Positions 59,733 to 64,000 of a DNA stretch of 64,000 bases are shown one piece after another. The DNA comes from Neobacillus sp. Marseille-Q6967. GTDB taxonomy: Bacteria; Bacillota; Bacilli; Bacillales; Cytobacillaceae. A model generated the notes under the pieces. It ran no database searches and had not been told where the DNA came from. It saw only the letters and a list, made by a program, of their open reading frames with translations. Made by a program: the position numbers and the translations under genes. The number at the start of each line of letters is the position of its first letter. Position 1 is the first letter of the stretch. The DNA lies in NCBI RefSeq assembly GCF_946151075.1, contig NZ_OX267715.1:2767881-2831880 (forward strand). The letters run 5' to 3'.

Positions 59733-60478
59733 GGCTCCAGCACCCCCTTTAAATAGTCTTTCATATACGAATAGTCACTACATAAAATTAGTGCAATGGC
59801 AATAATGTATTTTCGATTACGTTCGATTGTTTTTCTGCTGACATCAACTAATTTCTCCAATTCCTTAATTGGAAGCCGTTTTTTTTCAAATAAGGACTGC
59901 TTTAGCTCGTGATGCTTTGTTAAGGTTATTGCTACTAAAATGGCATTTGCTCTTGCATCTGCATGCTTTGGAGAATTTCCGACTAAATCCTCAAAACTTA
60001 GATCAAACCTAGTTAATAGCTGTTGGAAATGTATAATTTCTTCCTTTCTCAATTCTTCGTCAGACTTTTTCTTGTACTCTTCAAAAGAGAGCTCATTGAC
60101 AAGTAACATTCCATCTGACTCTTCCTCAAGAGAAGAATAGGTTAAATCCATGCTTATGTGCTGATTTTTTGTTTGTTTACGAATATAGTCAATAACCCTT
60201 CGTTTAATTAATACTTCTGAGAAGCTTAACAACGAACTGCCTTTATCCGGTGAGTATTTTTCAATCGCTTCGTTAAATGCAATAAGACCAATGCTAAATT
60301 CATCATCCGTTTCATATATATATCGTTTGCAAACCGAAGAAACGGTTTTTGCAATAAATGGTTTGTAGGCTGTAATAATCTCATTTAACAGCGTTTGATT
60401 TCCTTCTTGAATTAACATGACCGATTCTTCTAATGTACGCTTCTTAAGCTTTTTGGCCATAAACAATAAACCTAGCAT
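59729..60478 (-). CDS. sigI: RNA polymerase sigma factor SigI
   Basis: A 249-residue sigma-70-family factor for heat and cell-envelope stress. Strong match to B. subtilis SigI: KPFIAKTVSSVCKRYI, DDEFSIGLIAFNEAIEKYSP (region 2) and the C-terminal SRKTIERNRKYIIAIALIL. AGAGGTGAGG lies just upstream of the ATG. First gene of the sigI-rsgI operon, with a candidate sigma-I promoter about 150 bases upstream. Confidence 0.95.
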   Translation of the reverse strand: MLGLLFMAKKLKKRTLEESVMLIQEGNQTLLNEIITAYKPFIAKTVSSVCKRYIYETDDEFSIGLIAFNEAIEKYSPDKGSSLLSFSEVLIKRRVIDYIRKQTKNQHISMDLTYSSLEEESDGMLLVNELSFEEYKKKSDEELRKEEIIHFQQLLTRFDLSFEDLVGNSPKHADARANAILVAITLTKHHELKQSLFEKKRLPIKELEKLVDVSRKTIERNRKYIIAIALILCSDYSYMKDYLKGVLEP

Positions 60479-60608
60479 TGCCTCACCTCTCTATTGACCC
60501 AATTATAACATACGTATATTATTTTTAGGTTTTTGAGGGTAAAGCAGTAAGAAAAAGCCCAGCTTTTCCGGTTTATTGCCTAACATTACGGTCATTTTCA
60601 TAACAAAA

Positions 60609-60637
60609 TACGAAAGGGTAAAAGACTTTTGTGGGGG
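60609..60637 (-). promoter_or_regulatory. Candidate sigma-I promoter of sigI
   Basis: Minus-strand CCCCCAC (60637-60631) followed by AAAA and, 18 bases on, CGTA (60612-60609). Sigma-I promoters are described as C-rich with A at -35 and CGAA/CGWA at -10. The match is partial but the place fits autoregulation. Confidence 0.45.
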
Positions 60638-60657
60638 CATAAAAAAAAATTTTTAAT

Positions 60658-60716
60658 ATTGGCTGTGTCCCTCGGAACGCGAAGCGCCTGGAGCGCAAAT
60701 CAACAGCCAAGTTTAA
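60658..60716 (+). repeat. Decayed right end of the GC-rich repeat
   Basis: CTCGGAACGCGAAGCG, CTGGAGCGCAAATCAAC and CAAGTTTAA match the right end of the copy at 55587-55772 with gaps and changes. The remainder of the 294-base gap between the 162-residue gene and sigI is control region. Confidence 0.7.
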
Positions 60717-60736
60717 AATAGACTTAACATAAGAAA

Positions 60737-60772
60737 ACTTCAAACCAGAGTGTCTGATTTGAAGTTTCCTTA
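60737..60772 (-). terminator. Terminator after the 162-residue membrane gene
   Basis: AAACTTCAAA/TTTGAAGTTT 10-bp stem with a 13-base loop and a U-rich tail. Confidence 0.75.
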
Positions 60773-61261
60773 TTAATTGCGGATACGGCTGATGATTAGC
60801 TGCCTGAGGATAAATCCAATGAGTAACCCAGGGACTAAGAACAGCATAGGCAGAAATACAGGACCAGGGTGGACGTGGAAGACTGTTACCTTCGGTGAAA
60901 CCATTAAACCAACAGTTACAAAATATGCACTAAAGACAAATGGCAGAAAAGAGTACTTTTCCTCTGCTGGCATTGCTGTTCGATAAGAATCCCACATGGC
61001 AAACATGTAAACACATGGGTAAAACATTAGCCATTGATAATTAACCACAGACTCTGCCTTTTCAATCTCACCTAAAAAGCTGTACATAATAGCCGAGTTA
61101 AATTTACTGCAAACATTAATCATAAATTCCAAAATAATAAATAAGATGCCTTTAATATACTGCTGGCCAAGCAGCTGGCCAAATCCTGGAAAGGCAATAC
61201 TCCACAACACCGCTTCTAGTTTCGTCAACTTTTTCATTCTTCTATCTCGTTTCTTGGACAT
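60773..61261 (-). CDS. Four-helix membrane protein, unknown
   Basis: I do not recognise the family with certainty. A 162-residue protein with about four hydrophobic segments after a basic N-terminus; SIAFPGFGQLLGQQYIKGIL recalls the PGxGQxYxG start of TM2-type membrane proteins. The start is not firm: ATG 61261 and ATG 61237 both lack a good ribosome site. It is a single gene between prfC and sigI. Confidence 0.72.
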   Translation of the reverse strand: MSKKRDRRMKKLTKLEAVLWSIAFPGFGQLLGQQYIKGILFIILEFMINVCSKFNSAIMYSFLGEIEKAESVVNYQWLMFYPCVYMFAMWDSYRTAMPAEEKYSFLPFVFSAYFVTVGLMVSPKVTVFHVHPGPVFLPMLFLVPGLLIGFILRQLIISRIRN

Positions 61262-61427
61262 TTTTCTTTAAGTAATTATTCTTTAGTTTTTCCTAAAACA
61301 TGCCAAATTACGAGCAGAAAAAGAAAAAATTTAATTATCTACTTTAACCATTTACCATTGTGAATTTTTTCAAAAAAGAATGTCAATAAGTATTGAGATT
61401 AAATATTCAGTATTATCAAACAAGAAA

Positions 61428-61452
61428 AAAAGCGGAATTTACTTCCGCCTTA
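61428..61452 (-). terminator. Terminator after prfC
   Basis: GCGGAAG/CTTCCGC-type stem followed by seven U on the minus strand. Confidence 0.8.
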
Positions 61453-61456
61453 CTCT

Positions 61457-63037
61457 TTACTCATGTTGGTCCATTGGATTGAATAGTTTGACCTGTGGAT
61501 TTTTCTCTTGAAACCAACGAAGGGCAAAATCATTTTCAAATAAGAAAACATATTGATCATAGCGATCTTTAACAAGCAAACTTCTTGAACTTGAAAGATT
61601 TTCATCAGTTGTTTCCCCATCAATCCACCGGGCAATCTTAGAGCCTTGACGTTCCATCAACACTTCTGCATTATATTCATTTTTCATCCGGTGTTCAAAC
61701 ACTTCAAATTGTAATTGGCCAACCGCACCCAATAAGTATTCATCGGTTTTAACTGTTTTAAAGAGCTGAATCGCCCCTTCTTGTACCAGCTGCTGAATCC
61801 CTTTATGGAATGACTTTTGTTTCATTACATTTTTAGCTGATACCCTGACAAATAATTCTGGTGTAAACTGCGGTAATCTTTCAAATTGGAAGGTATCTTT
61901 ACCCGTTGTAATCGTATCACCAATTTGATAATTTCCAGTATCATAAAGCCCGATAATGTCCCCGCTTACTGCCTCATCTACAGTATTGCGTTCCTCTGCC
62001 ATAAAGGATGTAGACTGTGAAAGCTTCAATTGTTTTTCTAAACGAGGAATATTAACGGTCATTCCTCTTTCAAACTTTCCAGAGCAAATACGAACAAAAG
62101 CAATTCGGTCACGGTGTGCCGGGTTCATGTTCGCTTGAATTTTAAAAACAAACCCTGAAAACTGCTCAGAAAGAGGATTAATTTCTCCGACAGAAGAATT
62201 TCTTGCTTTCGGAGGGGGGGCAAATTGCAGATAGGTTTCTAGAAAGGTTTGTACTCCAAATGTCGTCAAAGCACTTCCAAAGAATACGGGTGTTATTTTC
62301 CCTTCTGCCACTTTGTCCGCAGAAAATTCATTACCTGCCTCGTTTAAGAGCATGATTTCTTCCAGAGTCTGCTCGTAAAGCCCTGAAGATTTAATAGGAT
62401 GTTCTCCCTCAATTTCGCCTTCCTCATTCAATGGAATAAAACGTTCGTCTTCATTGACACGGAATTGTTCCACACGGTTATAATAACGATCATAAATTCC
62501 TAGGAATTCTTTCCCCATGCCAATCGGCCAATTCATAGGGTATGATTCAATCCCTAGTACCTCTTCAAGTTCAGCCAAAAGTTCCAATGGCATTTTCCCT
62601 TGACGGTCTAATTTATTTATAAAAGTAAAAATTGGGATTCCCCGCATCCGGCACACTTTAAACAACTTCAGTGTCTGTTCTTCAATCCCTTTTGCAGAAT
62701 CAATAATCATTACAGCACTATCCACAGCCATTAAAGTACGATAGGTATCTTCACTGAAATCCTGGTGTCCGGGAGTATCTAGAATATTGACTCGAAATCC
62801 ATCGTAGTCAAACTGCATTACACTCGATGTAACGGAAATTCCCCGTTGTTTTTCAATTTCCATCCAGTCACTTGTGGCAAATTTCCCTGTTTTTTTCGCC
62901 TTAACCGTCCCTGCATCGCGAATAGCACCGCCGAATAAAAGCAATTTTTCGGTCAATGTCGTTTTCCCAGCGTCCGGGTGGGAAATAATTGCAAAGGTAC
63001 GGCGTGATAAAACGTCTTGTTTAAAATTGTTACCCAT
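61457..63037 (-). CDS. prfC: Peptide chain release factor 3
   Basis: A 526-residue translational GTPase that recycles RF1/RF2 after termination. G motifs: ISHPDAGKTT (G1), DTPGHQDF (G3) and FINKLDR (G4); the C-terminal RF3 domain (about 385-520) is complete. AGAGGAA precedes the ATG. B. subtilis lacks prfC, while many related genera have it, so this gene also marks the lineage. Single gene with its own terminator. Confidence 0.95.
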   Translation of the reverse strand: MGNNFKQDVLSRRTFAIISHPDAGKTTLTEKLLLFGGAIRDAGTVKAKKTGKFATSDWMEIEKQRGISVTSSVMQFDYDGFRVNILDTPGHQDFSEDTYRTLMAVDSAVMIIDSAKGIEEQTLKLFKVCRMRGIPIFTFINKLDRQGKMPLELLAELEEVLGIESYPMNWPIGMGKEFLGIYDRYYNRVEQFRVNEDERFIPLNEEGEIEGEHPIKSSGLYEQTLEEIMLLNEAGNEFSADKVAEGKITPVFFGSALTTFGVQTFLETYLQFAPPPKARNSSVGEINPLSEQFSGFVFKIQANMNPAHRDRIAFVRICSGKFERGMTVNIPRLEKQLKLSQSTSFMAEERNTVDEAVSGDIIGLYDTGNYQIGDTITTGKDTFQFERLPQFTPELFVRVSAKNVMKQKSFHKGIQQLVQEGAIQLFKTVKTDEYLLGAVGQLQFEVFEHRMKNEYNAEVLMERQGSKIARWIDGETTDENLSSSRSLLVKDRYDQYVFLFENDFALRWFQEKNPQVKLFNPMDQHE

Positions 63038-63423
63038 GTCAAATTCCTCTCTTTTTAACAGTCAAAATTTTTGCCCATAATTTCAATCTTATATGTCCTG
63101 AAGAAACTTTGCAATCATAAAATAATGGCTTTGTTAAACTGACCTGTTGATTTCTACGATCAGCTCTTATTTTTATATGAATGAAAATCTGACAAGGTTC
63201 ATGTCTTTAATTGGTTCAAAAAGTCTACTCTTGGTGCATTGCTCAAAGTGTTTTAGCTCCGATTATCTCTGTTTTAAAAACTTTATAGCATTAATTGGAG
63301 TCATACCCTTTCTAATTCTAGAGAGTTTTTTTATGGAAATAATCTTCCACCCATTCCCTACCCCATTTTCTGTCTTTCCCTTTTATAATAGAATAAGACT
63401 CTCATATGAGGAGATGAATAGAT
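63038..63423. other. Intergenic gap with a decayed repeat end
   Basis: The 386 bases between prfC and the AAA gene hold TGGCTTTGTTAAA at 63126-63138, identical to the left arm of the full repeat at 55587, then GTTGATTT; the rest of the repeat is lost. A 95-codon plus-strand frame (63147-63434) has no ribosome site and is not counted. TATAAT near 63393 may be the -10 of the AAA gene. Confidence 0.6.
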
Positions 63424-64000
63424 TTGAAGCTTAACCAAAAATATTTCTCGAAAGTACTGCTGCTCGTGACAGCTTTTATTATTAGTATTGCAGGAGTTAT
63501 TTGGTTCATTCAATCGAATGATAAACCAATTGAACTTCCATTTTCAACCGTTGAAAAAACAATAGCCAGCCAGAATGGAGAAAAAATTACTCTAACAGAA
63601 CATCAGGATGGAAGCATTTTCCTCAAAGTCGGGGATAAAGAATATGTATCCCATGTTCCTCCAAATAGCCAAATGATTGACCAGCTTGTTAAAAATTATA
63701 ATGTTGAATATTCTTTTTCAAATAGCAGCCGGTATGGGAAATGGATTATTACTGGGGTAATCATCGTCCTTGCAGGTGCAGCACTAGTCATACAAAAAAC
63801 AAAAGGCGGCTTCGGATTATCAAATAATATGAAAGGCAGTGTTTCACAAGCCCGCCCCTTACCTTCCATTACCATGTCCGATGTAGGAGGACTGGGTGAA
63901 GAAATGAAGGAAGAAATTCTTCAAACACTGACTACTTTGAAATATCCTGAACGAGCATTAAAAATGGGGATAACCCCCCCTAAGGGAATACTGTTATATG
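63424..64000 (+). CDS. FtsH-like AAA ATPase, 3' end cut by the window
   Basis: The first 192 codons are present. It starts with TTG, with GAGGAG 10 bases upstream. A helix near residues 10-29, an extracytoplasmic part (30-100) and a second helix (103-121) are like FtsH. Then come MSDVGGLGEEMKEEILQTL and the start of the ATPase (YPERALKMGITPPKGILLY), cut just before Walker A. Whether a zinc protease domain follows (FtsH) or not (YjoB-like) cannot be seen here. A housekeeping ftsH is normally next to hpt/tilS, so this is probably a second copy. Confidence 0.85.
   Translation, partial: MKLNQKYFSKVLLLVTAFIISIAGVIWFIQSNDKPIELPFSTVEKTIASQNGEKITLTEHQDGSIFLKVGDKEYVSHVPPNSQMIDQLVKNYNVEYSFSNSSRYGKWIITGVIIVLAGAALVIQKTKGGFGLSNNMKGSVSQARPLPSITMSDVGGLGEEMKEEILQTLTTLKYPERALKMGITPPKGILLY

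Noticed and set aside
63147..63434. 95-codon frame in the gap after prfC
   Set aside because: No ribosome site, covers a decayed repeat end and overlaps the supported start of the AAA gene.

Overview
The window is AT-rich, densely coded chromosomal DNA from an endospore-forming member of the Bacillaceae. The evidence is the AGGAGG-type ribosome sites, the frequent TTG/GTG starts, an alpha/beta SASP gene, sigI-rsgI, a Spo0E-type phosphatase, CtsR boxes, and a gene order that runs parallel to one stretch of the Bacillus subtilis chromosome, from the pdhA/ykyA side to the sigI side. I see no rRNA, tRNA, CRISPR array, integrase or transposase. A Neobacillus/Mesobacillus/Bacillus-like organism is my inference; the species cannot be fixed from this sequence alone.

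Layout. 1-11.6 kb: ykyA (cut by the window edge), def, a possible 23-residue peptide, rpoY-rnjA, ktrC, a DUF4349 lipoprotein, the redox pair ykuU-ykuV, the lysine/diaminopimelate genes dapH-dapL, ccpC, an MFS exporter, the c-di-AMP sensor darB and ykuJ. 11.7-19.2 kb: unknown secreted and membrane proteins, the c-di-GMP proteins (degenerate-EAL ykuI and an intact PAS-PAS-GGDEF-EAL protein), a C39-like lipoprotein, ykuE, ykyB and a Cys-rich 66-residue protein behind an Fnr-like box. 19.2-31.4 kb: patA, ykwC, an SDR protein without the usual catalytic pair, ptsHI, a MoxR-DUF58-DUF4129 operon, ykvS, a CPBP protease and ykvI. 31.5-42.7 kb: clpE with two CtsR boxes, an M3 peptidase, mhqR with its own operator beside an Fsr-type MFS gene, a hemerythrin protein behind an Fnr-like box, two orphans, and fixABCX with a cre site. 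43.2-50.7 kb: spo0E and the methionine salvage genes mtnDBXW, mtnE, mtnU and mtnK, with two SAM-I riboswitches. 50.7-64 kb: a sporulation-type kinase, a two-polypeptide 2-oxoacid:ferredoxin oxidoreductase, a B12-binding radical SAM protein, small spore-type proteins, sspD, sigI-rsgI, prfC, and the 5' part of an FtsH-like AAA ATPase.

How the parts connect. Three regulatory themes stand out. Oxygen/redox control: two perfect TGTGA-N6-TCACA boxes precede a Cys-rich microprotein and a hemerythrin gene. Low-potential electron flow: fixABCX (predicted electron-bifurcating, with a cre box) and a ferredoxin-dependent oxoacid oxidoreductase lie about 10 kb apart, which is unusual next to the B. subtilis gene order. 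Sulfur salvage: the MTA/methionine salvage set is under S-box control, but mtnA is not in the window. A GC-rich intergenic repeat occurs as one full copy and several deleted or decayed copies; one deleted copy sits in the mtnW leader.
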